A program made the translations under genes and the position numbers. Source: Streptomyces sp. WM4235 (GTDB taxonomy: Bacteria; Actinomycetota; Actinomycetes; Streptomycetales; Streptomycetaceae). From it: DNA of 64,000 nt. The notes beneath the pieces were generated by a model. It had not been told where the DNA came from and did not search any database. It saw nothing but the letters and a program-made list of their open reading frames with translations. Of this stretch, positions 25,571 to 34,179 are shown piece by piece (the first letter of the stretch is position 1; every line of letters starts with the position of its first letter). The stretch lies in contig NZ_LGDE01000035.1 in NCBI RefSeq assembly GCF_001279725.1, positions 67,540 through 131,539 on the forward strand. The letters are read 5' to 3'.

Positions 25571-27775
25571 ATGAGTCGTCGGTCGAGCGGGTTGATCGGG
25601 GTCTGGGCCGAGGCCCAGCGCCAACAGCAGCGGACTCAACTGATCCAGCAGCGCGAGGCCGAGCGCAGACAGCGCGCCCACGAACGGGACGTGGCCCGCG
25701 GGCAGCGGGAACAACAGGCCGCGTACAAACAGCACCGCGAGACCGAGGCCAGGCGCAGGACCGAGCGCCTCGAAGCGGAAGTGGCCGCCCTCCAGGGATT
25801 GTTGGCGGCCGGCTGCCGGGCACCGGCTTTCCGCATGGCCGCCCTGGTCCGTTCCGAGCGGCTGGAGCCCTTCAACCCGGGCACGCTCGCCCACCCCGTG
25901 CCGATGCCACACCTCCAGCAGTTCCAGCAACAGGGCGGCGGTTGGGGAATCGGCTCAAGCCGACGGGCGCAGGCGGAGCGCGAGGCGCACGAGCAGTACA
26001 CCCGGGCCTGGCAGGCGGCCCACGCGGCGGAGCAGCAGCGACAGCAGCAACTGGCCGCCTACCGACGCCAGTACGACGAGTGGGCGGCCGGGCAGCTCGC
26101 CGACGTCCGGGCGCACAACAGCGGCCTCGCCGAGCTCGCCGACGCCCTGCGGGCCGGGGACGCCGAGGCCGCCGTGGAGTACTTCTCGGCGGCGCTGTAC
26201 TCCTCCACGGCGTGGCCCGAGGACCTGCCGAGGCAGGTGTCCGCCGCGTACGACCCGGCGGCCCGGCAGTTGGTGCTGGACTGGGAACTGCCTCGGTACG
26301 GGGTGATCCCCGAGGCCAAGTCGGTGCGCTACGTGCCGAGCACCGACCAGGACAAGGAGACCGCCAGGCCGGCCACTCAGCGCCGGGCCGTGTACCGGGA
26401 CCTGCTGGCGCAGTGTGTGTTGCTGGTGCTGCGCGAGCTGTACGCGGCGGACGAGTTCGGCGCGCTGGACTCGGTGGTGGTCAACGGTTTCGTGGACGAC
26501 CACGATCCGGTGACCGGCCGGGAGGCGCAGATCGTCCTGGCCACCGTGCTCGCGGCGCGCTCCGACTTCACCGGGCTGCGCCTGGAGCAGGTCAGCGCGG
26601 TGGACTGCCTCGTCGACGGGCTGCGGGGGCAGCTGTCGACCCGGCCCGACCAACCGGCCGGCGTACGGGCGGGCCGCAGGCCGGGCGAGGTCGGCGCGGT
26701 CGTCAGCCATGGCGGACACGCGGGAGGCGGCGCGGAGGAGCCGGACCTCTTCACGATGGACCCCATCGCTTTCGAGAACCTGGTCGCCGAACTGTTCCGG
26801 GCGATGGGCATGGAGGCGGTGACCACGCAGCGGTCCGGTGACGGCGGGGTCGACGTGGAGGCACTGGACCCGGCCCCGATCCGGGGCGGTCGGATCGTGG
26901 TGCAGGTCAAGCGCTACCGGAACACCGTCCCGCCGACGGCGGTGCGGGACCTGTACGGCACGGTTCAGGACGCGGGGGCGAACAAGGGGGTGCTGGTCAC
27001 CACCTCGTCCTTCGGACCCGGGTCGTACACCTTTGCCAACGGCAAGCCGCTGGAGTTGGTTCCCGGGGTGGAGCTGGTGGACCTGCTGCACCGGTACGGG
27101 CTCCGGGGGCGCCTCGGCGGAGCGGCGACCGGCGGGGCGGGGCGGGCGTCGGCGTCCGCCCCGGGTTCAACTTCGGCTTCGACTTCGGTTTCCTCGGCCT
27201 CGGCATCGGAGGCGGTCACGGTCGCCGTCGCGATGCCCGCTCCGGCGTCCGCCCCGGTGCCCGCGCAGCGTACGAGCACGGCCTCGGCGGGCGATCACAA
27301 CATCCTCGGCATGGACTGGTCGGGCGGTGTCGCGCTGGACGTGTGCGCGCTCGTCTGCGAGGGCAACCGGGTGCTGAGCGAGGACCACTTCGTGTTCTTC
27401 AACAACCCCCGGACGCCGGACGGCTCGGTCCGCTCCCGCGAGCGGGCCGCCCCCGACAAGGCCGCGGTCGAGGTCGACTTCGACGGGCTGCCGCGCCAGG
27501 CCGACCGCCTGGTACTCGCCGCCGCCATCGACCCGGAGGTCAACCCCGACGCCGACCTGGCGGGCTTCACCGACGCCCGGATCCGCCTCCTCACTCCGGA
27601 CGGCCGGGAGATCGACGAGTTGGAGGTCTCCGACGGCCGGGCGGGCGAGACCGCCCTGGTGCTCGGATCGTTCCGGCGCCGGCCGAACGGCGACTGGAAG
27701 TTCGTGATCGGCGGCAAGGGCTACCGGGGCGGTCTGGAGGACCTCCTGCGCGAGTACGGCATCGAGGTCGCCTAG
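25571..27775 (+). CDS. Mrr-type restriction endonuclease domain fused to a TerD domain
   Basis: A 734-aa protein. Residues 1-195 are Gln/Arg/Glu-rich and likely coiled coil ([20 protein letters not shown]). About 195-380 is a mixed domain I do not recognise. About 392-510 is a PD-(D/E)xK nuclease of the Mrr type: [13 protein letters not shown], catalytic GDGGVDVEA (about 422-430) and QVKRY (about 444-448). After a Ser/Ala linker, residues about 576-734 form a TerD domain ([15 protein letters not shown], then VEVDFDGLP), with acidic residues like those that bind calcium in TerD. ATG at 25571 has GGGAG 10 bases upstream. Nuclease-Ter fusions are thought to belong to stress or phage-defence systems. 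Its stop overlaps that of the convergent cobW-like gene by 2 bases. Confidence 0.85.
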   Translation: MSRRSSGLIGVWAEAQRQQQRTQLIQQREAERRQRAHERDVARGQREQQAAYKQHRETEARRRTERLEAEVAALQGLLAAGCRAPAFRMAALVRSERLEPFNPGTLAHPVPMPHLQQFQQQGGGWGIGSSRRAQAEREAHEQYTRAWQAAHAAEQQRQQQLAAYRRQYDEWAAGQLADVRAHNSGLAELADALRAGDAEAAVEYFSAALYSSTAWPEDLPRQVSAAYDPAARQLVLDWELPRYGVIPEAKSVRYVPSTDQDKETARPATQRRAVYRDLLAQCVLLVLRELYAADEFGALDSVVVNGFVDDHDPVTGREAQIVLATVLAARSDFTGLRLEQVSAVDCLVDGLRGQLSTRPDQPAGVRAGRRPGEVGAVVSHGGHAGGGAEEPDLFTMDPIAFENLVAELFRAMGMEAVTTQRSGDGGVDVEALDPAPIRGGRIVVQVKRYRNTVPPTAVRDLYGTVQDAGANKGVLVTTSSFGPGSYTFANGKPLELVPGVELVDLLHRYGLRGRLGGAATGGAGRASASAPGSTSASTSVSSASASEAVTVAVAMPAPASAPVPAQRTSTASAGDHNILGMDWSGGVALDVCALVCEGNRVLSEDHFVFFNNPRTPDGSVRSRERAAPDKAAVEVDFDGLPRQADRLVLAAAIDPEVNPDADLAGFTDARIRLLTPDGREIDELEVSDGRAGETALVLGSFRRRPNGDWKFVIGGKGYRGGLEDLLREYGIEVA

Positions 27776-28974
27776 CCGGCCCGGACCCCGGGCACGGTGT
27801 CGGGCTCCGGGTCGGGCTCCGGGTCGGCAGCGGGGTTCGGGGCGGGGTCCGGGTAGGGCTCTGGATCGGCAGCGGGGTCCGGGTCGGCAGCGGGGTCCGA
27901 CCGCTCCTCTTGCGGGGGCCGGGCCACGTAGCGCAGGACGCCCCACATGCTCTCCGGGCCCGCGAGGTGCGGTCGCGGTTCGCGGCAGGCCTCCAGTTCG
28001 CGGAGCAGTGCGGGGCCGTCCGTGCCCGAGCCGATCAGGACGAGTCGGGTCACCCGTGGTTCGCCCCTCCCCCAGGGGCCGGGGGCGAAGCGGAGGAAAC
28101 GGCCGACCGCGTGGACCTCGTAGCGCTCGTCGTGGCCGGGGACGCCGAAGTGGACGAAGCCCTTGATCCGGTAGAGCCCGGCCGGACGACGGTCGAGGAA
28201 GTCGATGAACCGGCGCGGGCTCAGGGCCTGCTCGGAGACGAACTCGACGCTCTCGTAGGCGGCGTGCGCATGCCCCGTGTGGTCGCCGTGTTCCCGTTCA
28301 CCGTCTGCCGCCTCCGCCAGCAGGTCCTCGAAGGAGAGCTGGCCGCGCGTCCGCGCCCAGGGGCGCGCGTCGAACAGCAGCTCCGGGTCGATCCGACCGT
28401 GGTCCGCGCCGATCACGGGGGTACCGGGTGCGCAGAGGCCGGCCAGTTCGGCTTCGATGCGGGCGCGCTCGGCCGGATCCACCCGGTCGGTCTTGTTGAG
28501 CACCACCAGGTCGGCGACGCCGAGGTGGCGGTCGGTTTCCGGGTGCCGGGCCCGAGTGGCGTCGAACTCCGCCGCGTCGACGACCTCCACCATCCCGCCG
28601 TAGCGGATGGCCGGGTTCTCGCTCGCCATCAACATGCGGATCAGTTCCTGGGGCTCGGCCAGCCCACTCGCCTCGATGACGATGACGTCGATCCGGTGCA
28701 CGGGGGCGGAGAGCTTCTCCAGGTACGCGTCCAACTCGCTGCCGTCGACGGCGCAGCACAGGCAGCCGCCGCCGAGCGAGACCATGGAGTCGCCGAGCTG
28801 CCCGGCCACCGACATGGCGTCGATCTCGATCGAGCCGAAGTCGTTGACCACCACCCCGATCCGGGTGCCGCCCCGGTTGGCGAGGAGGTGGTTGAGCAGG
28901 GTCGTCTTGCCGGATCCGAGGAATCCGGCGAGGACCACGACGGGGATGGTGGGGTGGGACTGCCTGCTGTTCAC
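27772..28974 (-). CDS. CobW/COG0523 family GTPase (metal chaperone)
   Basis: A 400-aa P-loop GTPase. Walker A is [11 protein letters not shown] (about residues 17-27), followed by the metal-binding GGGCLCCAV motif (about 68-76), switch region EASGLAEP and the guanine-specificity NKTD. A His-rich loop ([10 protein letters not shown], about 235-244) and a CobW C-terminal domain follow. The last ~35 residues are a Pro-Asp/Pro-Glu/Ala repeat tail. Members insert or deliver zinc, cobalt or other metals using GTP. The metal here is unknown, and I see no Zur-type box upstream. The only plausible start is GTG 28974, without a good ribosome-binding site; it follows citrate synthase by 35 bases, so it may be cotranscribed with it. 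Confidence 0.87.
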   Translation of the reverse strand: MNSRQSHPTIPVVVLAGFLGSGKTTLLNHLLANRGGTRIGVVVNDFGSIEIDAMSVAGQLGDSMVSLGGGCLCCAVDGSELDAYLEKLSAPVHRIDVIVIEASGLAEPQELIRMLMASENPAIRYGGMVEVVDAAEFDATRARHPETDRHLGVADLVVLNKTDRVDPAERARIEAELAGLCAPGTPVIGADHGRIDPELLFDARPWARTRGQLSFEDLLAEAADGEREHGDHTGHAHAAYESVEFVSEQALSPRRFIDFLDRRPAGLYRIKGFVHFGVPGHDERYEVHAVGRFLRFAPGPWGRGEPRVTRLVLIGSGTDGPALLRELEACREPRPHLAGPESMWGVLRYVARPPQEERSDPAADPDPAADPEPYPDPAPNPAADPEPDPEPDTVPGVRAG

Positions 28975-29009
28975 CCGGTCGATGGTAGCCGGCGTGGCAC
29001 CGTGACGGC

Positions 29010-30161
29010 TCAGCCGAGCGTCGGGACCGGTTGGGGCGGGGTCGGCCCGGTGTAGCGGGCGGCCGGGCGGATGATCTTCGAGTCGGCGGCCTGTTCGAGG
29101 ATGTTGGCGCTCCAGCCGACCACGCGGGCGGCGCAGAAGGTGGGGGTGAACATCTCGCGCGGCAGCCCGCACAGTTCCATGACCACGCCCGCGTAGAACT
29201 CCACGTTGGTGTGCAGCTCCCGACCCGGCTTGAGCTCGGCCAGGATCGCCTCCACCTGCTGTTCGACCTCGACGGCGAAGTCGACCAGCGGGCCGCCGAA
29301 CCGGCGGGCGATGCCCCGCAGCATCCGCGAGCGCGGGTCCTCGGTGCGGTAGACCGGGTGCCCGAAGCCCATGATCCGTTCGCCGGCGAGCACCCGTTCG
29401 CGGATCCACGGCTGGATCCGGTCGGCCGTGCCGATGGCGTCGAGGGTGTCCAGGGCGCGGCTCGGAGCGCCTCCGTGCAGCGGCCCGGACAGGGCCCCGA
29501 TCGCCCCGGTCAGGCAGGCCGCGACATCGGCACCGGTGGAGGCGATCACGCGGGCGGTGAAGGTCGAGGCGTTGAACCCGTGGTCGATGGTGGAGATCAG
29601 GTACTGCTCCACCGCTCGGACCTGGACCGGGTCGGGTTCGCGCCCGGTCAGCATGTGGAGGTAGTTGGCCGCGTACGGGAGGTCGTCGCGCGGTTCCACC
29701 GGCTCCAGCCCCTGTCCCAGCCGGTGCAGGGCGGTGAGCAGGGTGGGCACCGCGGCGCAGGCGGCGAGGGCGTCGGCGGCCCGGCGGGCGGGGTCGAGAT
29801 CGTAGACCGGGCGGAAGCCGGCGGACGCGCCCAACAGCGAGAGCGCGGTACGGAGACCGGCGAGCGGCCCGGACAGGGCGGTGGCGCGGGCGAGGGCGGG
29901 CAGGGCGTCGCGCACCTCGACGGGGAGTCGGCGCAGGGGGGCGATCTCGGCGGCGAAGGCGTCGCGCTCGGCGAGGTCGACGGGCAGCGCGCCGCGGAAC
30001 ATCAGGTGCCACACGTCCTCGAAGGTGCGGCCCTCCGCGAGTTCGACGGCCGAGTACTGGCGGTAGTGGTAGAAGCCTTCTCGGCCTCGGACGTCACCGA
30101 GTGCGGTTTCGGTGACCACGACTCCCGCGAGACCGCGGGGTACTTCGACGGTGGTGTTCAT
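29010..30161 (-). CDS. Citrate synthase (type II-like, CitA group)
   Basis: A 383-aa citrate synthase that condenses oxaloacetate with acetyl-CoA, or related substrates, to start the TCA cycle. Conserved histidines are in GPLHGGAP and [14 protein letters not shown]. The aspartate that normally completes the triad (N-V-D-F-Y) is replaced by glutamate: [10 protein letters not shown], Glu321. This may be normal in this actinobacterial subgroup. The open frame extends upstream to 30494, but [20 protein letters not shown] at ATG 30161 is the natural start; there is no clear ribosome-binding site, so it may be read from a leaderless or short-leader transcript. It is divergent from the HTH-citrate synthase gene across 70 bases with palindromes. 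Confidence 0.9.
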   Translation of the reverse strand: MNTTVEVPRGLAGVVVTETALGDVRGREGFYHYRQYSAVELAEGRTFEDVWHLMFRGALPVDLAERDAFAAEIAPLRRLPVEVRDALPALARATALSGPLAGLRTALSLLGASAGFRPVYDLDPARRAADALAACAAVPTLLTALHRLGQGLEPVEPRDDLPYAANYLHMLTGREPDPVQVRAVEQYLISTIDHGFNASTFTARVIASTGADVAACLTGAIGALSGPLHGGAPSRALDTLDAIGTADRIQPWIRERVLAGERIMGFGHPVYRTEDPRSRMLRGIARRFGGPLVDFAVEVEQQVEAILAELKPGRELHTNVEFYAGVVMELCGLPREMFTPTFCAARVVGWSANILEQAADSKIIRPAARYTGPTPPQPVPTLG

Positions 30162-30179
30162 GGATTGACCATCGATGAT

Positions 30180-30220
30180 GGATTGAATCCTTGTCAATAT
30201 TGATTGAATCAATCTATGTA
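30180..30220 (+). promoter_or_regulatory. Divergent promoter with two inverted repeats between the two citrate synthase genes
   Basis: Two related palindromes lie in the 70-base gap: GGATTGAATCC (30180-30190) and GATTGAATCAATC (30202-30214), sharing the core GATTGAATC. The second fills the spacer between a TTGTCA -35 (30191-30196) and a TATGTA -10 (30215-30220), 18 bases apart, reading toward the HTH-citrate synthase gene. The A/T richness is striking for this genome. They are probable operators for the HTH domain encoded next door. Confidence 0.72.
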
Positions 30221-30231
30221 GGGTGTGCGTC

Positions 30232-31491
30232 ATGAATGCCGAGACCGACGAGGCGGCCGGCCCGCGCCGGATCAACACCCGGGAAGCGGCGCGACTGCTC
30301 GGAGTGAAGCCCGCGACCGTGTACGCGTACGTCAGCCGCGGCCAGCTCGGCAGTCGCCGCGACCCGGTCGGGCGCGGCAGCAGCTTCGACGCGGCCGAGG
30401 TGGAGGCGCTGGCCCGGCGGAGCCGGCGCGAGGCGGCGGGCCCCACCGGGAGCCATGCCGGCGAGCTGTCCGTTCGCACCTCGCTCACGCTCATCGAGCC
30501 CGACCGCTACTACTTCCGGGGCGTGGACGCCGTCGAGTTGGCCTCGCGGTACCGCTACGAGGAGGTGGCGGAGTGGCTGTGGACGGGGTCGCTGAAGCAC
30601 GGCGCACGGTTCGTCGCTCCCCCGGAGCCGCTGGCCGCCGCCCGGCGTGCGGTGGCCGCCCTGCCCGAGCACGGCGGACCACTGGACCGGCTTCGGGTGG
30701 CCGTCGCCGCCGCCGCGGTGGCGGATCCCCTGCGGTTCGACCTGTCCGAGGAGGCCGTACTGGGCTCCGCGCGCTGTCTGATCCCGACGCTGGTCGGCGC
30801 CCTGCCCGAGCAGGGCGCCGCCCGGTGGGCCGGCGACACCCGGCTGGCCCGCCTGCTGTGGTCGCGGCTGACGGCGCTGGACCCCGACCCGGACGCGCTG
30901 TCCGTGCTGGACCTGGCCCTCGGTCTGCTGGTCGACCACGATCTGGCGGCCTCGACCCTGGCGGTAAGGGTGGCCGCGTCGGCGCGGGCCCATCCGTACG
31001 CGGCGGTCTCGGCCGGACTCGGCGCGCTCGAAGGCCCGCTGCACGGCGCCGCCGGCCGGCTCGCCCACCGGATGCTGGTCGAGGTCCTGGAGCGGGGCGG
31101 GGCGGCTCCGGTCGTGTCGGAGTATCTGCGAGCGGGGCGCCGGGTGCCGGGCCTGGGGCATCGGCTGTACCGCGGCGAGGATCCTCGTGCCACGGCCCTG
31201 TTCGCCCGGCTGGAGGCCCTGGACCAGGCCGGCCCGGCGCTGGGCGCGGCCCGCGACGTGGCCTCGGTGATGGCCCGGCACGGCGGCGGGCTGCACGCCA
31301 ACGTGGACCTGGCCCTGGCGGTGCTGACCGTGTCCTGCGCGATGCCCGCCGAGGCCGGGGAGACGGTGTTCGCGGTGGCCCGGACGGCGGGGTGGATCGC
31401 GCACGCGCTGGAGGAGTACCAGGAACGGCCGCTGAGGATGCGGCCGAGCGGGCACTACGAGGGCCCCCGCCCGCCGCGGCCGATGCCGTGA
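30232..31491 (+). CDS. Citrate synthase-like protein with N-terminal helix-turn-helix domain
   Basis: A 419-aa fusion. Residues about 12-65 form a MerR/excisionase-like winged helix (INTREAARLLGVKPATVYAYVSRGQL, then RGSSFDAAEVEALARR). Residues about 85-410 form a citrate synthase fold. The three catalytic positions are kept: His in GPLHGAAG, His in GLGHRLYRGEDPR, and Asp in ANVDLALAVL. It could be an enzyme that also binds DNA, or a regulator that senses citrate, oxaloacetate or acyl-CoA. A divergent citrate synthase and palindromes in the shared promoter favour regulation. ATG at 30232 is preceded by a TAGGG site; GTG at 30223 is an alternative. Confidence 0.88.
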   Translation: MNAETDEAAGPRRINTREAARLLGVKPATVYAYVSRGQLGSRRDPVGRGSSFDAAEVEALARRSRREAAGPTGSHAGELSVRTSLTLIEPDRYYFRGVDAVELASRYRYEEVAEWLWTGSLKHGARFVAPPEPLAAARRAVAALPEHGGPLDRLRVAVAAAAVADPLRFDLSEEAVLGSARCLIPTLVGALPEQGAARWAGDTRLARLLWSRLTALDPDPDALSVLDLALGLLVDHDLAASTLAVRVAASARAHPYAAVSAGLGALEGPLHGAAGRLAHRMLVEVLERGGAAPVVSEYLRAGRRVPGLGHRLYRGEDPRATALFARLEALDQAGPALGAARDVASVMARHGGGLHANVDLALAVLTVSCAMPAEAGETVFAVARTAGWIAHALEEYQERPLRMRPSGHYEGPRPPRPMP

Positions 31492-31827
31492 CGGGCGGGG
31501 AGCACCGGGACGGGAACCGGACCGCGCAGGAGCGCGCGTAGGCCTCGAACTCGCCGCTCCGCTCGGCGGGACGATCGGGGCCCCGCCTCGGGGCAGGCTC
31601 GTGTGGGCAGGTGTCGGCCGCGTCCTGCTGGAGTCGGATCCCGCTGCCGGCCGGGACGGTCTCGCCCGGCCGGACGTTCGCCTCGTCGTAGACGTGAGTT
31701 GCCGAGCCTTGCCGAGTCGTCTACTGCTCTGACCGCACTCTTGTGCCTTCATCGCTCGCGCAAGCCGGGCACAAATGACGCAAGGGGGAATTCCGCTTAC
31801 GCCGAAGCCGACCTACGGTTGCTGGTC
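31492..31827. other. 336-base intergenic region before the CitA/CitB-type system
   Basis: The region lies between two plus-strand genes. It must hold the promoter of the two-component system. I see no strong hairpin and no recognisable operator. An open frame covering the second half is in the register of the kinase but has no supported start there. Confidence 0.45.
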
Positions 31828-33444
31828 ATGCGGTTCCCCCACATGAGCGCTCGGCGCCTCGGGCTGCCCAGAAGGGCCGTCTCCCAGATCCTGCTGACCC
31901 AGCTCGCCATCGCGGCCGGCGTGGCGGTCCTGGCCACCGGCCTCTTCCTGGCGCCGCTCGGAGCGCAACTGGACGACCAGGCCATGCGGCGCGCCCTGGC
32001 CATCGCCCAGAGCGCCGCCGCCGACCCCTCGCTGGCCGCCGACCTCCTCGACTCGGGCCCGGATGGCGACGGCCCCGTGCAGTCCGCCGCCGAGCGGATC
32101 CGCAGTGCCACCGGCGCCGAGTACGTGGTCGTCGTCGACCTCCGGGGCATCCGGCGCTCCCACCCCGACCCGAGCCGCATCGGCCTGCCCGTCTCCACCG
32201 ACCCCGGCAACGCCTTGGCGGGCCGCGAGGTCATGGAGATCGACGACGGCACCCTGGGCCGCTCCGCCCGCGGCAAGGTCCCGCTCCTGGCCGCCGACGG
32301 GGAGATCGTCGGCGCGGTCTCCGTCGGCATCGCCTACGACAGCGTCCGCGAGCGACTGCTGGGAGCCATCCCCGGCCTGCTCGCCTACGCGGGCGGCGCC
32401 CTGGCCGCAGGCGCCCTCGCCGCCTACCTGCTCTCCCGCCGCATCCAGCGACAGACCCGCGACCTGGCCTTCTCCGACATCGCCGGCCTCCTCTCGGAGC
32501 GCGAGGCGATGCTGCACTCCATCCGCGAAGGCGTGATCGCACTCGACCGACACGGACGGATCCGGCTGGTCAACGACGAGGCCGCCCGACTGCTGGGCCT
32601 CGACCCCGCCGCATCGGGCACCGTCGCCGGACGCGCGCTGGACGAGGTACTCGGCGCGGGCCGTACCACCGACGTCCTCGCGGGCCGGATCGACGGACGG
32701 GACCTCCTCACCGTCCAGGGGCCCCGCGTCCTGGTCGCCAACCGGATGCCCACCGACGACGGCGGAGCCGTCGCCACGCTGCGGGACCGCACCGAACTGG
32801 AACACCTCGGACGCGAGCTGGACTCCACGCGCGGACTGATCGACGCCCTGCGCGCCCAGGACCACGAACACGCGAACCGGCTCCACACCCTGCTCGGTCT
32901 CCTGGAGCTCGACCTGTACGAGGAGGCCGTGGAGTTCGTGACCGAGGTCGTCGGGGTGCACCGCAGCACCGCCGAGCAGGTCACCGAGAAGGTCCGGGAC
33001 CCCCTGCTGGCGGCCCTCCTGGTCGGCAAGACGACCGTGGCCGCGGAGCGTGGCGTCCCGCTCCGCCTGGCCCCCTCCACGCTGCTGCCCGACCGGGTGG
33101 TGGACCCCGGCGGCCTCGTCACCATCACGGGCAACCTGGTGGACAACGCCCTCGACGCGGCGGCCGGCTCGACCGCCCCGCTGGTCGAGGTCGAGCTGCG
33201 CGCCGAGGGACGTACGGCGATCCTCATGGTCCGGGACAGTGGCCCCGGCGTACCCGCCGAGCGCCGCGAGGAGATCTTCACCGAGGGCTGGTCGACGAAA
33301 CAGCCCACGGCCCACCGCGAACGCGGACTGGGCCTCGCACTCGTTCGTCGCCTCGCGGAGCGGCAGGGCGGTACCGTCCGGGCCGGCGAGAGCGCGGACG
33401 GAGGGGCGGAATTCTCCGTCGTGCTCCCGGAGGCCCTGCGATGA
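31828..33444 (+). CDS. CitA/DcuS-type sensor histidine kinase
   Basis: A 538-aa membrane kinase. Two membrane helices (about residues 20-42 and 180-200) flank a periplasmic Cache/PAS sensor that resembles CitA (GAEYVVVVDLRGIRRSHPDPSRIG and GREVMEIDDGTLG). A cytoplasmic PAS domain follows (about 225-320), then a SpoB-like dimerisation helix with the phospho-histidine in QDHEHANRLHTLLGLLELD. The ATPase domain (about 400-535) has N-box NLVDNALDAA and glycine-rich DSGPGVP and GLGLALV. Family members sense extracellular di- or tricarboxylates. ATG at 31828 was chosen because the membrane helix follows it at the usual distance; ATG 31843 is possible. Its stop overlaps the regulator start (ATGA). 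Confidence 0.9.
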   Translation: MRFPHMSARRLGLPRRAVSQILLTQLAIAAGVAVLATGLFLAPLGAQLDDQAMRRALAIAQSAAADPSLAADLLDSGPDGDGPVQSAAERIRSATGAEYVVVVDLRGIRRSHPDPSRIGLPVSTDPGNALAGREVMEIDDGTLGRSARGKVPLLAADGEIVGAVSVGIAYDSVRERLLGAIPGLLAYAGGALAAGALAAYLLSRRIQRQTRDLAFSDIAGLLSEREAMLHSIREGVIALDRHGRIRLVNDEAARLLGLDPAASGTVAGRALDEVLGAGRTTDVLAGRIDGRDLLTVQGPRVLVANRMPTDDGGAVATLRDRTELEHLGRELDSTRGLIDALRAQDHEHANRLHTLLGLLELDLYEEAVEFVTEVVGVHRSTAEQVTEKVRDPLLAALLVGKTTVAAERGVPLRLAPSTLLPDRVVDPGGLVTITGNLVDNALDAAAGSTAPLVEVELRAEGRTAILMVRDSGPGVPAERREEIFTEGWSTKQPTAHRERGLGLALVRRLAERQGGTVRAGESADGGAEFSVVLPEALR

Positions 33445-34148
33445 ACGAGTCCCCGGTTCACGTATTGGTCGTCGACGACGACATGCGTGTTGCCCGGATC
33501 AACGCGGCGTACGTGGCGAAGGTTCCCGGATTCCGGGTGATCGCCCAAGCGCACTCGGCAGCGGAGGCGTTGGCGTTCCTGGACACCCATGACGTGGACC
33601 TGATCCTCCTGGACCACTACCTCCCCGACGAGAACGGCCTGGACCTGGTCCGGCGGCTGCGCCAACGGGGCCACCACACCGACGTCATCATGGTGACGGC
33701 CGCCCGCGACCTCGCCACCGTGCAGGCCGCCATGCGACTCGGCGCCCTCCAGTACATGGTGAAGCCGTTCGCCTTCGCCGGGCTGCGGGCCCGCCTGGAG
33801 GCGTACGGCGCCCTGCGGCGCACCCTGGAGACCGGAGGGGAGGCGGAACAGGCCGAAGTGGACCGCATCTTCGGCGCCCTGGCCTCGGCCGGCACCCCGA
33901 ACGACCTGCCCAAGGGCCACTCGCCGCCGACCGCCGACCTGGTCCGCCAGGTGCTGCGCACGGCCGAGGGGCCGCTCTCCACCCAGCAGATCGCCGATCG
34001 CGCCGGCATCAGCCGTCAGACGGCCCAGCGCTACCTCAAGCTCCTGGACCGCACGGGGCGCGTCACCCTCGCCCTGCGCTACGGAGAGACGGGCCGCCCG
34101 GAACACCGTTACGCCTGGCGCCACTCCGATCCCGGCGCCGCGCACTGA
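33441..34148 (+). CDS. CitB/DpiA-type response regulator
   Basis: A 235-aa regulator. The receiver domain (about residues 6-122) has the acidic pair in VVDDD, phospho-acceptor Asp58 in LILLDHYLP and Lys in MVKPF. A linker leads to a C-terminal winged helix (about 170-230: LSTQQIADRAGISRQTAQRYLKLLDRTG). It is the partner of the overlapping kinase gene. The likely target is the symporter operon that converges on it, or the citrate synthase genes upstream; both are inferences from position. Confidence 0.92.
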   Translation: MNESPVHVLVVDDDMRVARINAAYVAKVPGFRVIAQAHSAAEALAFLDTHDVDLILLDHYLPDENGLDLVRRLRQRGHHTDVIMVTAARDLATVQAAMRLGALQYMVKPFAFAGLRARLEAYGALRRTLETGGEAEQAEVDRIFGALASAGTPNDLPKGHSPPTADLVRQVLRTAEGPLSTQQIADRAGISRQTAQRYLKLLDRTGRVTLALRYGETGRPEHRYAWRHSDPGAAH

Positions 34149-34179
34149 ACCGGGCGACCGCCACGATCGACCGGGTGGG

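Noticed and set aside
31603..31827. N-terminal extension of the CitA-type kinase
   Set aside because: The added residues are Arg/Pro-rich without function, and the first membrane helix follows ATG 31828 at the normal distance.
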